Assembly (NCBI RefSeq): GCF_009834785.1
Contig: NZ_WUYX01000038.1
Coordinates: forward strand, 126,947-190,946
Source of the DNA: Natronorubrum halalkaliphilum
GTDB taxonomy: Archaea; Halobacteriota; Halobacteria; Halobacteriales; Natrialbaceae
DNA: 64,000 bases
Reading direction: 5' to 3'
A model generated the notes under the pieces. That model had not been told where the DNA came from and did no database searches. It saw only the letters and a program-made list of their open reading frames with translations. Shown piece by piece: positions 48,375 through 58,783 of the stretch. Made by a program: the position numbers and the translations under genes. Each line of letters begins with the position of its first letter. The first letter of the stretch is position 1.

Positions 48375-49724
48375 TTAGCCCGACAGAAATACGCCTGCTG
48401 CCGTCGCGAGCGTCTCACTCGCCGTCAGCACCTCGTCCCACTCGATCGACTCCTCGGGGAAGTGCGCCTGCTGGATATCCCCCGGACCGAACAGCACCGT
48501 CGGAATGCCCGCGCGTACGTAGTGTCGGCTGTCCGCGCCGTAGGTCGCGCCGCGAGGCTCGGTCGCCGTCAGCCCGTTCGAGAGCATCGCCTCCTGTACC
48601 GCCCGAACCACCGGTTCGTCCGCGTCGATCTCGGCGGGTTCGAACTGGATCGAGAACCGTTCGAATTCGGGTGGGTTCGAGTCGAAGAAGGGGTCGTCGG
48701 CGACGACGTCCGAGAGTTGCCGCTCGAACTCCCGCTCGACCGCCTCGACCGTTTCGCCCGGCGCGACCCCGATCCGAAGCTCCGCGGTGAGTTCGTCGGG
48801 AACCGACGACGCCCAGTTCCCTGCCTCCACCCGGCCGACGCAGACGGGCCACGGGATCGGAAACTCCTCGTAGAGCGGATGGCTTACCCGCTCGCCGCGT
48901 TCGGTCTCGAGGTCCTCGAACGCCCGACGGATCCGCTCGAACGCGGGCAGGACCGACTCGCCGTGCCAGCGCGTCGCCGCGTGGGCGGACCGGCCCTCGA
49001 GACGGAGCCGTTTCATCAGACTCCCCTCCGTCGCGACCACTGGTCGACACTGGGTGGGTTCGGCGATGATCGCCACGTCTCGCGAGAACGGATACGGGTT
49101 CTCGAGGGCCGCGGCCGCCGCCCCGATGCCGCCTTCCTCCTCGCCGACGACGCTCTCGACGACGAGTCGGCCGTCGAGGTCGAGGTCGAGGTCGATGGCG
49201 GTGTCGGTATCGATGTCAGTATCGCTATCCGTACCGCTGTCCTCGTGGTCGTCGACCATCGATTCGAGATGGCGTGCCGCGAACACGCAAGCCGCCACTC
49301 CGCACTTCATATCCGTCGCGCCGCGAGCCGTAAGCGTCGTCCCCGGCGCGCTATCGCCATCGCCATCGGACCACCGCGGTTCGAACGGCTCACCCTCCCA
49401 GCCGTTCCCCGCCGGAACGACATCGATGTGTCCGTTCAACACCAGCGTCTTTCCCGCGTCGGGATCGCCGAACTCGAGGACGCCGCCCACGCTCGGTCGG
49501 GTTGCGGTCTCGATGTCGTCCGGGTTGTCGGGAAACGACGGGTGCTCGGCGAGCGCCTCGGGATCGGCCTCCCACCGATAGGTCTCGAAGCCCCACTCCT
49601 CGAGCGCGTCGGCGACCCATCGCTGGGCCGCCGCCTCGTCGTCGTTTCCGGCGGTCGTCTCGAATTGACACAGTTCGTCGGCGAACGACCGGAGTTCGTC
49701 GTCCCACGCCGTCGCGAAGTCCAT
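48375..49724 (-). CDS. M20 family metallopeptidase / deacylase (ArgE/DapE type)
   Basis: 449 residues from ATG 49724. The dinuclear zinc ligands and general base are visible: LNGHIDVVP (His, Asp), GATDMKCG (Asp), VVGEEEGGIG (Glu-Glu) and IIAEPTQCRP. The dimerisation domain includes GRSAHAATRWHGESVLP and VGRVEAGNWASSVPDEL. The C-terminal histidine ligand seems to be in ADSRHYVRAG or a neighbouring residue. These enzymes cut the amide of N-acyl amino acids or dipeptides; the exact substrate is unknown. An acidic insertion (residues 158-178, DSDTDIDTDTAIDLDLDLD) looks like a slippage-derived Asp tract. A truncated copy of a related gene lies at 50330-50848. Confidence 0.9.
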   Translation of the reverse strand: MDFATAWDDELRSFADELCQFETTAGNDDEAAAQRWVADALEEWGFETYRWEADPEALAEHPSFPDNPDDIETATRPSVGGVLEFGDPDAGKTLVLNGHIDVVPAGNGWEGEPFEPRWSDGDGDSAPGTTLTARGATDMKCGVAACVFAARHLESMVDDHEDSGTDSDTDIDTDTAIDLDLDLDGRLVVESVVGEEEGGIGAAAAALENPYPFSRDVAIIAEPTQCRPVVATEGSLMKRLRLEGRSAHAATRWHGESVLPAFERIRRAFEDLETERGERVSHPLYEEFPIPWPVCVGRVEAGNWASSVPDELTAELRIGVAPGETVEAVEREFERQLSDVVADDPFFDSNPPEFERFSIQFEPAEIDADEPVVRAVQEAMLSNGLTATEPRGATYGADSRHYVRAGIPTVLFGPGDIQQAHFPEESIEWDEVLTASETLATAAGVFLSG

Positions 49725-49866
49725 AGCGAAGGCAGAACTGGAACTATCAAAGCTACACGGGTTTGACCGACGAGAGACCGCGGCATCGATTCGGTCTCGA
49801 CCGACGGAGAAAACGGAGTGGAAACCCACAGCACGGCAGTTCGGCCGGAAAAGAGTCGGATGCAGA

Positions 49867-50325
49867 TCAGGCCGATGATGTCGACGATCCTCTGTTCGCC
49901 CACCATCGTTTCACGAACGGTCCGAAGATGAGGGCGATGATGATGATCGACAGCACGAACGAGAGCCAGCGACCGTATTCGAGCGGGTTAATGAAGATCA
50001 TGTACGACCCGTCGGAAAGCTGGAGTGACGTGTAGAGATTCTCTTCGGCGATATCTCCGAGCACGACGCCGAGAACGAAGGCGATCACCGAGTAGTTGTA
50101 CCGGACCATGTAGAACCCGATCACACCGAAGACGATGACCGTCAGAATGTCGATCGGATTGATCCGGAGCGCGTACGTCCCGAGGAACGAGAGGACGACG
50201 ACCATTGGAATGATGTAATCCGTATCGATCTTCGACAAGTAGCCAAGCTGAGTCACCATCGTCAGCCCGAAGACGAGAATAATAACGTTTCCGACCAGCA
50301 ATGCCAGCAACATCGTGTACGTTAA
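49867..50325 (-). pseudogene. 3' fragment of a TctA-family tricarboxylate transporter membrane subunit
   Basis: About 150 C-terminal codons remain, ending in TGA at 49867. Helices such as MLLALLVGNVIILVFGLTMV, DYIIPMVVVLSFLGTYALRI and ILTVIVFGVIGFYMVRYNYS, and the loop VLGDIAEENLYTSL, match the last third of TctA, the 12-helix subunit of tripartite tricarboxylate transporters. The 5' two thirds are missing: upstream of about 50325 the frame turns into antisense of an M20 peptidase fragment. No tctB or tctC is present. The fragment must be non-functional. Confidence 0.8.
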
Positions 50326-50329
50326 CTGG

Positions 50330-50848
50330 AGTTCGCCCGAAGACCCCTCGCTCGAGGGCCACGTGACCAACATCAACATCGGCGTCGTCGAGGGCGGCGA
50401 TTGGCCCGCCTCGGTTCCGGCGGAGATGACGATGAAGGGACGCGTCGGCTGGCCACCGGGCGAGAGCCGTGCCGACGTGCGCGAGGCGATCGAAGGCGCG
50501 ATCGAAGCGGCCGCAAGCGAAGACGAATGGCTCGCCGAGAACCCGCCGACTGTCGAGTGGACCGGCTGGAACGCGGCGCCCCACGAGGTGGCCCGCAACG
50601 CCGACATCGTCGAGATCGTCAAAGGCAACGCCGAGTCGATCATCGGCGAAGAGGGGACGTTCGTCGGCGGCAACGCCGCGCTCGACGAGCGATTCTACCA
50701 GCGCTACTACGACGTTCCCGTCGTTACGGCCGGTCCCTACGGCCCGAACCTCCACGGCGTCGACGAGTATACGACCGTCACGTCGCTGCTCGAGACCGCA
50801 CGGACGATCGCAACCTCGGCGATCGATTACTGCGGCATCGCCGAGTAA
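50330..50848 (+). pseudogene. 3' fragment of a second M20 family peptidase
   Basis: About 170 codons ending in TAA. GHVTNINIGVVEGGDWPASV is the start of the dimerisation lobe strand common to ArgE/DapE-like enzymes, GRVGWPPGESRADVREAIEG follows, and the C-terminal catalytic region carries NAALDERFYQRYYDVPVVTA, GPYGPNLHGVDEYTTV. The N-terminal metal-binding half is absent: left of about 50330 the DNA is antisense TctA. An ATG inside the junction (50315) begins a frame, but a protein lacking most zinc ligands cannot be a working peptidase. Confidence 0.8.
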
Positions 50849-50900
50849 GGACTGTCGGGTTGGCGTCTGTCGGCCGGCAAAAAGCGGTCGACCTCGGCTC

Positions 50901-50982
50901 ATACGGATTACTGTAACTATGTACCGCCGATCACCAGGAACGGGGTCGGTGATCGGCGGTAATTGACTACAGTAAACCGTAT
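50901..50982 (+). repeat. Family-1 intergenic palindromic repeat, copy C
   Basis: 82 bp, nearly identical to copy B (ATACGGATTACTGTAACTAT at the left end, loop AGGAACGGGGTC). It lies between the M20 fragment and the 3' end of alaS, 12 bases from the alaS stop, so it could form the terminator-like hairpin of that gene. Confidence 0.88.
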
Positions 50983-50994
50983 CAGTGCCGCCGT

Positions 50995-53769
50995 TCAGGC
51001 GTCCTGAATCTGGCGCAACACGTTCGGCGCGTCCTCGAGCGCCTCGTCCAGGTCCTCGACGTTGGGACCGCCGCCCTGTGCGAAGTCCGGCGGACCGCCG
51101 CCGCCGCCGCCGACTCTCGAGGCGAGTTCGCCGACGACGTCGCCGGCGTTGACGCCCGACTCGTCCGGGACGGCCACGACGAACTGGGCGCCGCTTTCGC
51201 CGCTGCCCAGGACGGCGATTTTGCCCTCCTCGACGAGTGCGTTCGCGGTCGCGCGCAGTTCGCCCATATCGGCGTCGATCCGATCGACAACGGCCGTCGT
51301 CTCGCCGACCGCGACCTCCTCGCCGCCGCCTCCGCCGCCGGCGCGGGCCGCAGCGAGCTGTTCTTTCAGATCCTCGATCTCCTTGCCGCGGCCCTTCCAC
51401 TCCTCGAAGAAGCGTTCGGCCGTCTCCGGCACGTCTTCGGGCGAGACGTCGAGAATCTCGGCGGCCTCGTAGAGGGCGTCCTCTTTCCGCTGGGTCGACT
51501 CGAGTGCGGCCTCGCCGGCGGCGAACGTGATCCGCTCGACGCCGTCCTGGACCCGCTCCGTGTTCAGGACCTTGATCGAGCCGATGTCGCCGGTGCGGGC
51601 AACGTGGGTCCCGCCGCAGGCCTGAACGTCGTCGTCGACGTGGATCAGGCGGATCTGTTCGCCCGGCGGGATGCCGCCCTGGTAGAGATCGAAGCCGTGT
51701 TCGGTCTCCGCGTCGTGACGGTCGGGCCACTCCTGAGTGACCGCGGTGTTTTCCATCACGATTTCGTTGGCCAGCGACTCGATCCGCTTGACGTCGTCGC
51801 GGCTGATGCGGTCGTAATGGCGCATGTCGATCCGGGAGGAATCGACGCCCTTCTGCGCGCCGGCCTGCCGGATGTGCTCGCCGAGGATCTGCCGGGCCGC
51901 GTGGATGACGATGTGCGTCGCCGTGTGGTGGCGCATAAGCTGCCGGCGGCGGGTCGCATCGACCTGTCCGTTGACGAACTCGCCTTTGCCGGGCGTCTCG
52001 TCGGTTCGGTGGAGGATGACGCCGTCTTCGATCTGGACGTCGTCGACCTCGACCGTCGCGTCGTCGGTCGAGAGCGTCCCCGTATCCGCCGGCTGTCCGC
52101 CGCCTTCGGGGTAGAACATCGTCTGATCCAAGACGACGTCGTAGCCGTCCTCGCGTTCGAAGACGTCGAGCACGACGGCCTCGAACTGGGTTCGCTGCTG
52201 GTCGTCGTAGTACAGCTTCTCCGTCTCCGGGAGGTCCTCGAAGCGCTCGTCCTCCTCGTCGTCGACCGCCTCGGCGGTCTCGGGGGTGTCGTGGCGCTTC
52301 GCGACGAGACTGTAGAAGTCGTCCGGCACGGCGACTTCGGCACCCGCGTCCGCCGCGATCTCGGCGACCATATCGGGCTGGATACCGTGGGAATCGTAGA
52401 GTTCGATCAGTTCGTCGGTCGGGATCGGCTCGCCCTTCTCGGCGTACTCCTCGGCGAGCGTCTCGACGCGGCGACCGCCGCGCTCGAGGGTCTCCCGGTA
52501 CTTCTCGACCTCGGTGCGGACGATGTCGCGAATCGTGTCGCGGTTTTCGTAGCCGAGCCGTTCGGCCTGCATGTCGACGAGTTCGTCCAGCGGCGCGTCG
52601 ACGCCGACGGTGTCACACAGGCGCTTGGTGCGTCGAAGCACCATCCGGGCGAGATAGCCCGTGCCGACGTTCGAGGGGACGATGCCGTCGCCGAGCATGT
52701 AGGCGAGCGTTCGGCAGTGGTCCGCGATGGCGTAGATATCCTCGAGGGGCTCCATCAGCTCGGTGAGCTCGTCGACATCGACGCCGAGTTCGGCCGCGAT
52801 TTCGCCGCGAGCGGTCTCCATGTCCTCGGCCTCGTCGATGTCCATATGGCCCGCGAGCTTGGCGGCGCGGTGGACGAGTTCCTCCTGTTCGTCGGTGTGC
52901 TCGAGCCCCGCGTTGTCCTTCAGGAAAGCGATCATATCGGGGTAGACCGCCTCGTAGACCGTCGGCGTGCCCTGGGAGACCCAGGTCCAGCGCTCGAGGC
53001 CGTACCCCGTATCGACGATGTAGGTGTCCATCGGGGTGTAGCGGTTCCCGTCTTTCATCTCGTACTCGCCGTCGGAGTCCTGTTCCATCGACATGAAGAC
53101 GAGCGTGGCGAGTTCGACGCCGCGGAAGATGACCTCGATGGCGGGCCCGGCGTTGCCGCCGCCGACCCACGGGTCCTCGATGTAGATGACCTCGTCAAGA
53201 TCGACGCCCATCGACTCAAAGAAGCCGTCACAGAGTTCGACGGTCTGATCCTTCCAGTAGACCTCGCCCTCGTAGGCGTACTCGTCCGGGGCGTCCTCCC
53301 GCGTGTTGAACGCGTGGTGGGCCATCATCTCGAAGGCCATCGTGTGTCGGCCCGTCTTGCCGACGTTGTCGATGTCCTGCATCCGGATACAGGGCTGGGA
53401 GATGGTCAACGGGTTGGCCGGCGGCGGCGTTTCCCCGCTCGTCACGAGCGGCTGGAAGTCGTAAATCGACGCCTGGGTCAGCAAAACGTCGTCGCGCCAG
53501 CGGTTGGCCGCGACCGGATAGGGCTCGATCCGTTCGTGGTCGTTGTCTTCGAAGTACGAGAGGAACGTCTCTCGCATCTCCTCGAGACTGTACTCCTCGT
53601 CGAAGCCGGCGTTCTCGATGAAGCCGTACTCCTCGCAGGGCGGCTCACCGCATGTCACCCGGTCGTGATCGCGGGTCCAGAAGTGAGCGCCACACTCCGG
53701 GCACTCCTTGCGCTCGAATCCTTCCTCCTCGAAGTACTCGAGGCGGTATGCGTCCGCCAATTCGCTCAT
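50995..53769 (-). CDS. alaS: Alanine--tRNA ligase (archaeal type)
   Basis: 924 residues from ATG 53769. It charges tRNA-Ala. An N-terminal archaeal zinc motif ([20 protein letters not shown]) is followed by the class II catalytic core ([40 protein letters not shown]). The editing domain carries the HxxxH and CxxxH zinc motifs ([12 protein letters not shown] and [11 protein letters not shown]) used to clear mischarged Ser and Gly. A C-Ala-like domain follows with a coiled coil ([20 protein letters not shown]) and Gly-rich stretches ([21 protein letters not shown]). The stop is 12 bases from a family-1 repeat. Confidence 0.97.
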   Translation of the reverse strand: MSELADAYRLEYFEEEGFERKECPECGAHFWTRDHDRVTCGEPPCEEYGFIENAGFDEEYSLEEMRETFLSYFEDNDHERIEPYPVAANRWRDDVLLTQASIYDFQPLVTSGETPPPANPLTISQPCIRMQDIDNVGKTGRHTMAFEMMAHHAFNTREDAPDEYAYEGEVYWKDQTVELCDGFFESMGVDLDEVIYIEDPWVGGGNAGPAIEVIFRGVELATLVFMSMEQDSDGEYEMKDGNRYTPMDTYIVDTGYGLERWTWVSQGTPTVYEAVYPDMIAFLKDNAGLEHTDEQEELVHRAAKLAGHMDIDEAEDMETARGEIAAELGVDVDELTELMEPLEDIYAIADHCRTLAYMLGDGIVPSNVGTGYLARMVLRRTKRLCDTVGVDAPLDELVDMQAERLGYENRDTIRDIVRTEVEKYRETLERGGRRVETLAEEYAEKGEPIPTDELIELYDSHGIQPDMVAEIAADAGAEVAVPDDFYSLVAKRHDTPETAEAVDDEEDERFEDLPETEKLYYDDQQRTQFEAVVLDVFEREDGYDVVLDQTMFYPEGGGQPADTGTLSTDDATVEVDDVQIEDGVILHRTDETPGKGEFVNGQVDATRRRQLMRHHTATHIVIHAARQILGEHIRQAGAQKGVDSSRIDMRHYDRISRDDVKRIESLANEIVMENTAVTQEWPDRHDAETEHGFDLYQGGIPPGEQIRLIHVDDDVQACGGTHVARTGDIGSIKVLNTERVQDGVERITFAAGEAALESTQRKEDALYEAAEILDVSPEDVPETAERFFEEWKGRGKEIEDLKEQLAAARAGGGGGGEEVAVGETTAVVDRIDADMGELRATANALVEEGKIAVLGSGESGAQFVVAVPDESGVNAGDVVGELASRVGGGGGGPPDFAQGGGPNVEDLDEALEDAPNVLRQIQDA

Positions 53770-53901
53770 TACACGTGTGTTGGCGAGCCAGCGCCTAAAA
53801 CTGTTCCGCAACGTTCATTCCGAAAATATCGCAAGACGTGATCCGGCGCGCTCGCTCGAGCGACGACCACGTTGCGTTCGTGTGAGTAACTTCAGCGAAA
53901 A

Positions 53902-53909
53902 GATATATA
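53902..53909 (+). promoter_or_regulatory. TATA element upstream of the Tat-signal protein pair
   Basis: GATATATA lies in the 290-base space after alaS. A 37-codon frame (ATG 53947, stop 54058-54060 overlapping the next ATG as TGATG) runs from this promoter into the gene at 54060. Its peptide is Arg/Pro-rich and may be only a leader; I do not call it a gene. Confidence 0.35.
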
Positions 53910-54059
53910 GGGGCCAGGAATAGTTGTATTTCCAAGTAGTTACAGCATGGCGAGTATCGGACGCAATCCACGAAGTACGCGGCTGGGGCCACCTCGAGTA
54001 CGGACGGCAGGGCCGACAGTACCGCTGGCTCGGTCACCGAACCCGCGCGGAGGCGACTG

Positions 54060-54746
54060 ATGCCGACGAGACGATCGCTGCTCCGAACGGGCGGGCTGGC
54101 CGGCATCGGCACACTGGCCGCCATCGCCGCGTTGCCGTCGCCACCCGACGCAACGCCGATCGATCGGACTGTCGAGGGCGCGGAACCGCCCGATCGAGTC
54201 ACGCGGTGGAGCGACGAACCGATCACGACCGAAGCCGAGACCTCGATCGCCCGCTATCAGTACCGGCCGATGAGCGCTCGCGTCGATAGAACCGACGCCG
54301 ACGCGTTCGTCGCGACGGCCCCGATCAACGTCGTCGTCCTCCCCGATCCGGCGACCGGAACTGACGGCGAGGCCCTCGAGCACGTCATGAGCGTCCTCGA
54401 GGACGAGGGGTGGCTGCGCCAACCCGAGGAATACACCCGATACGCGTGGGATCGCACCGAAGGCGCATTCGTCCGCCAGCAGGCGACGGCCGCCGAGACG
54501 TACTACGGCACCAGCGGCCGCCTCCACGTCCGCTGTTGGTCGTTCGACGGCGTCGTTTCCGTCCAGGCCCACGAGGATACGGGCGCCCGACCGAAACACG
54601 GAATCGCCTCCTACAAACGCGGCCGGAAGGCAATGGCGGCCATCTACGCCGAGGCCGGCTGGGACGTTTCACCGACCGCGATCGACCTCGACAACGCCCG
54701 ACGCGACTACGACGGGATGGCGACGGTTATCACGGAGGCATCATGA
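54060..54746 (+). CDS. Secreted protein with twin-arginine signal, unknown function
   Basis: 228 residues from ATG 54060. MPTRRSLLRTGGLAGIGTLA is a Tat signal (RRSLL) followed by a hydrophobic stretch to about residue 27, so the protein is probably exported folded by the TatC machinery encoded at 4.8-8.3 kb. The mature part has a mixed alpha/beta pattern (DAFVATAPINVVVLPDPATG, YYGTSGRLHVRCWSFDGVVS, VQAHEDTGARPKHGIASYKR). No catalytic signature is recognised. It overlaps the next gene by four bases (ATGA), so the two are co-translated and probably work together at the membrane. Confidence 0.8.
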   Translation: MPTRRSLLRTGGLAGIGTLAAIAALPSPPDATPIDRTVEGAEPPDRVTRWSDEPITTEAETSIARYQYRPMSARVDRTDADAFVATAPINVVVLPDPATGTDGEALEHVMSVLEDEGWLRQPEEYTRYAWDRTEGAFVRQQATAAETYYGTSGRLHVRCWSFDGVVSVQAHEDTGARPKHGIASYKRGRKAMAAIYAEAGWDVSPTAIDLDNARRDYDGMATVITEAS

Positions 54747-55432
54747 GCACCGACAGCCACCGCGTGTTCGGCCGCCGACCCGCCGTCCGAGACGTGCTCG
54801 AACATCCGCTCCTCGGTCTCGACCCCCGGCGAACGGCGATCGCCGTCGGCTATCTCGCCGTCCTCGGCGGACTGTTCGCCGTCAGCTACGCGGGCACGGC
54901 GATCACGATCGACGGCGCGGCGCTGGAGACCCTGACGCCGCGATTCGACACGGTCAGTACGGTGCTGATCGCGCTCGCGACGGCGACGATCGCGATCGTC
55001 CCGTTCCTGTACGCGGCCTGGAACGGCGGCCCGGTGCTGTCGTTCGCCATGCCGCTGGTCCCGGTGGCCTTCGGCACCCTCGCGACGGGGCAGTACGTGC
55101 TCGGGCTCGACGCGGCAATCGCCCTGACCGTCGGCGGAGCGGCGAGTACGCTCGCTCTCTTCGCGACCGGCGTCCGCCGAACGGGGTCGCTCCGCCCCTG
55201 GCGAACCGCCGATCTCGACGGGACCCACCTGCTGGTGGTGACGATGCTCGCGGTCGTCGCCGCCGTCAGCGTCGGCCGGTTCGTCGCCGGATCCCCGCCG
55301 CGCAATCTCGAGTGGTACGCGCCGTTTGCCGCGCTCTGGCTCGTCCCGGTCGCGGTGGTCGGCGTCTACTGGCAGGCCGCGATGCGAACCGCGATCGCGA
55401 CGCGAACCGAACGCCCGGATTCGGAGCCCTGA
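54743..55432 (+). CDS. Polytopic membrane protein, partner of the Tat-signal protein
   Basis: 229 residues from ATG 54743, overlapping the preceding stop (ATGA) with GGAGG just upstream. About six hydrophobic helices: AIAVGYLAVLGGLFAVSYAG, STVLIALATATIAIVPFLYA, LVPVAFGTLATGQYVLGLDA, IALTVGGAASTLALFATGV, LLVVTMLAVVAAVSVGRFV and WYAPFAALWLVPVAVVGVYW. No transport or catalytic motif is visible. The tight coupling suggests it anchors or serves the exported protein. Function unknown. Confidence 0.75.
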   Translation: MSTDSHRVFGRRPAVRDVLEHPLLGLDPRRTAIAVGYLAVLGGLFAVSYAGTAITIDGAALETLTPRFDTVSTVLIALATATIAIVPFLYAAWNGGPVLSFAMPLVPVAFGTLATGQYVLGLDAAIALTVGGAASTLALFATGVRRTGSLRPWRTADLDGTHLLVVTMLAVVAAVSVGRFVAGSPPRNLEWYAPFAALWLVPVAVVGVYWQAAMRTAIATRTERPDSEP

Positions 55433-55595
55433 TCCTGTCGTGTTCAGTTCTGACCTAGGCCAGTCACTTCCGGGCAATTCCGGGTCGGCGACGGATCGTT
55501 GCTGCGGTTCCGGCAGTCAATAGTCGTAGCCAGCAATCACAGCCAACACCCAGCAACCGAACCGAAACCGCTCCACAAAACAAACCTGACAGGAA

Positions 55596-58500
55596 CTACT
55601 CGTTCTCGAGGGCCAGCGACGCCAGCATCGCCTCGAGTTGCAGCCGTTCGTTCGCCCCCTCGGTGATCCGGTAGTCGACCTCGCCGAGTCGCTCGAGCAA
55701 GCGAACCGTGGCCTGCTCCGGAATGTCGAACTGCCAGGCGGAGCGATGAAGCTGGTCGATGACGTCGCCGCCGGCGAGGCCGCGGTCCATGAGCAGGTCC
55801 TCGAGTGCGGCGCGGGCGGCGGTGAAGTCGCCGTCGATGGCGTGTTCGACCATCTCCTCGACCTCCTCGGGGCGGGCGGTCGAGGTAATCGCGAAGACCG
55901 TCTCCTCGTCGACGGTTTCGCCCATGACGGCGGCCGCCTGCAGCCCGTTGATCGCCTTTCGCATGTCGCCGTCGGCAGCGTAGACTAAGGCGTCGACGCC
56001 GTCGTCCGTGACCTCGATGCCCTCGTTGGCCGCGATTTCGCGGATCTGTGCCTCGATAGCGTTCTCGGTGAGTTCGGTGAAGCGGAAGACGGCACAGCGA
56101 GACTGGATCGGATCGATGATCTGACTCGAGTAGTTACACGAGAGGATAAACCGCGTGTTGTTGGAGAACTGCTCCATCGTCCGACGCAGGGCGGACTGGG
56201 CGTCGGAGGTCAGCGCGTCTGCCTCGTCCAGGAAGATGATGCGGTGGTCGTAGCCGCCGAAGGAAGACCGCGCGAAGTCCTTGATCCGGTCGCGGACGAC
56301 GTCGATCCCGCGCTGGTCGGAAGCGTTGAGTTCGAGGAAGTTCTCGCGCCAGTCGCCGTCGTAGACTTCACGGGCGATGGCCTGTGCAGCCGTGGTGTTG
56401 TGCATGACCGTTGGAACGTCACCGGCGACGTAGTTTCGTGTTCCAGGGACCGTGAGGTCGTAGACTCGACGATCCTCTTCTACGCGCTCGACGTTCGACA
56501 CGCGGTCGAAGTAAAGTGTCCCTCGAGAGAGTCGATCGAGTGCGACCAACTGTTCGACGACTTCCATCGAACACATTTCGTCGGCGACATCGAGAATACG
56601 GCCGGCGACGGTTTCGAACCGCGGCAGCGACGCAAGGTCGTGGTCGTCGTTTTCGAGAAGGTTTCGAACGTCAGTCCCGAGTAGCTCAGTCCCTTTCGCG
56701 ATCCGATTGTCCGAGACGCCGAGTACGTCGATTGCGTTTCGAAGGGATTCCTGCAGGGCAGCGGTGTCAGGTGTTTCGGTTCGCGACCCGAGTGTGACGA
56801 GCAGTTCACTGGCGCGGCTCGCAACCGGTGTTCGTCGACCGTCGGCGTACTCGAGTAGCCGGTCCGTTCGGATCCCGGTCGTCGCTTCGACTTCTTTCCG
56901 CGTCTCGATCGGTTCCAGGACGTCTCGCTGGCCGATCCACGTCGTCGGAACGGAACTCATCGAACGGATATCGGACTGAACCTGCTCGATTTCGCGTTCG
57001 ACCTGCTGTGCGGCCTCGATCCGATCCGATGCAGCCTCGATAACGCGGTCGATATCTTCGAGATACGATTCCCGACCGGGGTTTTCGGGATTCAGTGTCT
57101 CGGTCACCAGTGGTTCTTTTTTCAACGAGAGCGTCTGACACAGATCGTCGACGGCAGTCTGGGCGGGCATCGTGTCGTAATTCGGATTTCCGGTTCCTGC
57201 CGTCGAATCGGAGAGTCGGTCTTGTTTGTAGTCGATGGTAAACCCGATAGCGTCTTCGAAACGAGAGAGTGCTGACACACCTGAGAGATACAACGTATGG
57301 TACTCGGAGTCCGATCCTGTACCGTTCGTCGCCGCCTTCTTGACTCGCTTTCGTCGAGTTGGAATACCGAACGAGGCAAGGAGATACGAACAGAGCGTTA
57401 TCACTGATTCGTCCTTCTGTGTCAACTCGATCGTTCCCTGATCCGCAACGGACGCTTCCGAATCGAAGACTGCCTGCAGAAACACCGAACGGACGTCCTC
57501 GGGAGCGTGGACGAGCGTCGAACCGATAGTCGAGGACGAACTGCCGAACACCCCGAAGCAAGACTCGAGGAAGTGATGGAGGGACTTCGTTCGGAGTTCA
57601 ACGTACGGAACGTCCTTCTGGGTGCCGCGAGTCGTTTCTACGTCGAACAGTTGTTGGGCGATCTGGTCGAACGACTCACGGAGCGCATCGTCGGTGTTAA
57701 AGAACTTGATACGGCCGTTCGAAATTTGTGCCTCACTGATTGCGAGACCGACGAACCGTGCCAGATCGGACGTGAGTTCCCACGGCGGAGTAATCGGGCT
57801 GGACCGCCTGTTGTACGCGGTCACGTACTGAATCGATTCGACGTGGGATCGAAGTTCAGATTCGCTGACGTCGAGCGATCGGAGATAGCCGAGCGAGCAC
57901 GTCGTCGACGGTTCATCGAGGTCGATCGAGATGTTCCGGGCGTAATTCGCAGCCGTTTTACGAGTGATATCGTGTTCGGAGACGATCTCGTCGAGGGAGT
58001 AGCCGCGGCGAAGACAGCCGAGGATGGTCTTCTTCTGACCAACGTAGTTCTCTTCTGCCGGAATTTCGTATCGGCGGGCGAACGACTCCGAAACGTTCAC
58101 GAAGGTCCTGTCGCCGTCCATCGACGAAATCCAGTCGAGTGAGGCGGACGAGTCGTCAGCGATAGGCGTCTCCAGTGGTCGAACGATCCGCTCCCCGCCC
58201 GAAAGCGTCCCGGCCTGTCGCCACTCCAGACCCGATTCGTCCGCAACGAGGAGTTTGTGTTCTGGTGTAACCGTGAACTCGTTTCCGTCTCGAGTCTCGA
58301 TCGAGACAAGATCGGACGCTTCCGTGGAAAAGACGTGAGACGGGGCGACGTATTCGAAAGAGCCATCGCTATCGTACGTCAGTATCTCGAGCTCATCGCC
58401 CGGAGTGTCAAACCCGTCAACGTCGCCGACGACGCTCGAGATGGGGACGACGCCCTCGTTGGTCAGAACCGGCGTCTCACCAGTAACGCACTTTCCAGTA

Positions 58501-58679
58501 CCCGCCGGCCCCGCAAACATGAGATGGGGCAGGTCGTCCTGGTCGACGTAGTTCTGCAGTCTCGGAACGATGTTCTCGTGGCCCTTGATCTCGTCGAGCC
58601 GTTCCGGCCGATACTTCTCGATCCAGACTTCGGTCTTGCCGGGTGTCGGCTCCGCCGCCTCGGCGTCGGCCTCGCTCAT
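55596..58679 (-). CDS. rfcS: Replication factor C small subunit with a 698-residue intein in the Walker A loop
   Basis: 1027 residues; extein length 329, normal for archaeal RfcS. N-extein 1-63 ends [13 protein letters not shown], then the intein (64-761) begins at Cys64, and the C-extein restarts with [16 protein letters not shown]. After splicing the P-loop reads GPAGTGKTT. Further clamp-loader motifs: [20 protein letters not shown] (Walker B), the sensor 1 segment [20 protein letters not shown] with the SRC arginine finger, and [13 protein letters not shown] (sensor 2). RfcS with RfcL loads the PCNA ring encoded at 11260-12003. Because the intein splits the ATP-binding loop, the protein is inactive until spliced. 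Confidence 0.96.
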   Translation of the reverse strand: MSEADAEAAEPTPGKTEVWIEKYRPERLDEIKGHENIVPRLQNYVDQDDLPHLMFAGPAGTGKCVTGETPVLTNEGVVPISSVVGDVDGFDTPGDELEILTYDSDGSFEYVAPSHVFSTEASDLVSIETRDGNEFTVTPEHKLLVADESGLEWRQAGTLSGGERIVRPLETPIADDSSASLDWISSMDGDRTFVNVSESFARRYEIPAEENYVGQKKTILGCLRRGYSLDEIVSEHDITRKTAANYARNISIDLDEPSTTCSLGYLRSLDVSESELRSHVESIQYVTAYNRRSSPITPPWELTSDLARFVGLAISEAQISNGRIKFFNTDDALRESFDQIAQQLFDVETTRGTQKDVPYVELRTKSLHHFLESCFGVFGSSSSTIGSTLVHAPEDVRSVFLQAVFDSEASVADQGTIELTQKDESVITLCSYLLASFGIPTRRKRVKKAATNGTGSDSEYHTLYLSGVSALSRFEDAIGFTIDYKQDRLSDSTAGTGNPNYDTMPAQTAVDDLCQTLSLKKEPLVTETLNPENPGRESYLEDIDRVIEAASDRIEAAQQVEREIEQVQSDIRSMSSVPTTWIGQRDVLEPIETRKEVEATTGIRTDRLLEYADGRRTPVASRASELLVTLGSRTETPDTAALQESLRNAIDVLGVSDNRIAKGTELLGTDVRNLLENDDHDLASLPRFETVAGRILDVADEMCSMEVVEQLVALDRLSRGTLYFDRVSNVERVEEDRRVYDLTVPGTRNYVAGDVPTVMHNTTAAQAIAREVYDGDWRENFLELNASDQRGIDVVRDRIKDFARSSFGGYDHRIIFLDEADALTSDAQSALRRTMEQFSNNTRFILSCNYSSQIIDPIQSRCAVFRFTELTENAIEAQIREIAANEGIEVTDDGVDALVYAADGDMRKAINGLQAAAVMGETVDEETVFAITSTARPEEVEEMVEHAIDGDFTAARAALEDLLMDRGLAGGDVIDQLHRSAWQFDIPEQATVRLLERLGEVDYRITEGANERLQLEAMLASLALENE
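56397..58490 (-). other. Intein (698 residues) with LAGLIDADG-type endonuclease, inserted in rfcS
   Basis: Starts at Cys codon 58488-58490 ([15 protein letters not shown], block A) and ends ...[13 protein letters not shown] at 56397-56399; the +1 extein residue is Thr. Block B is [18 protein letters not shown]-like motifs lie at intein residues 243-254 ([12 protein letters not shown]) and 337-347 ([11 protein letters not shown]), each with a Glu in the catalytic place. A helix-turn-helix-like segment ([20 protein letters not shown]) precedes the first, and a coiled coil (about residues 475-510) follows the endonuclease. GC is lower than in the exteins. At 698 residues it is large for this class, and the region after the endonuclease (about 420-640) is not explained by known parts. 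Confidence 0.93.
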
Positions 58680-58783
58680 ACCACTCGGAAGGGAGGGGCG
58701 AAAGATAAAACGACCGAACGCGCTGTCGGTCTCGAGGCCGATCCTCGAGCCAGCCGAGACGGTGAGAACGCCGCTCCGAAGCC

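Noticed and set aside
51604-53841. 745-codon open frame on the plus strand
   Set aside because: Antisense shadow of alaS; no domain or start support.
53947-54060. 37-codon frame ending TGATG into the Tat-signal gene
   Set aside because: Arg/Pro-rich with no conserved look. It could be a leader peptide but the sequence alone does not support a protein.
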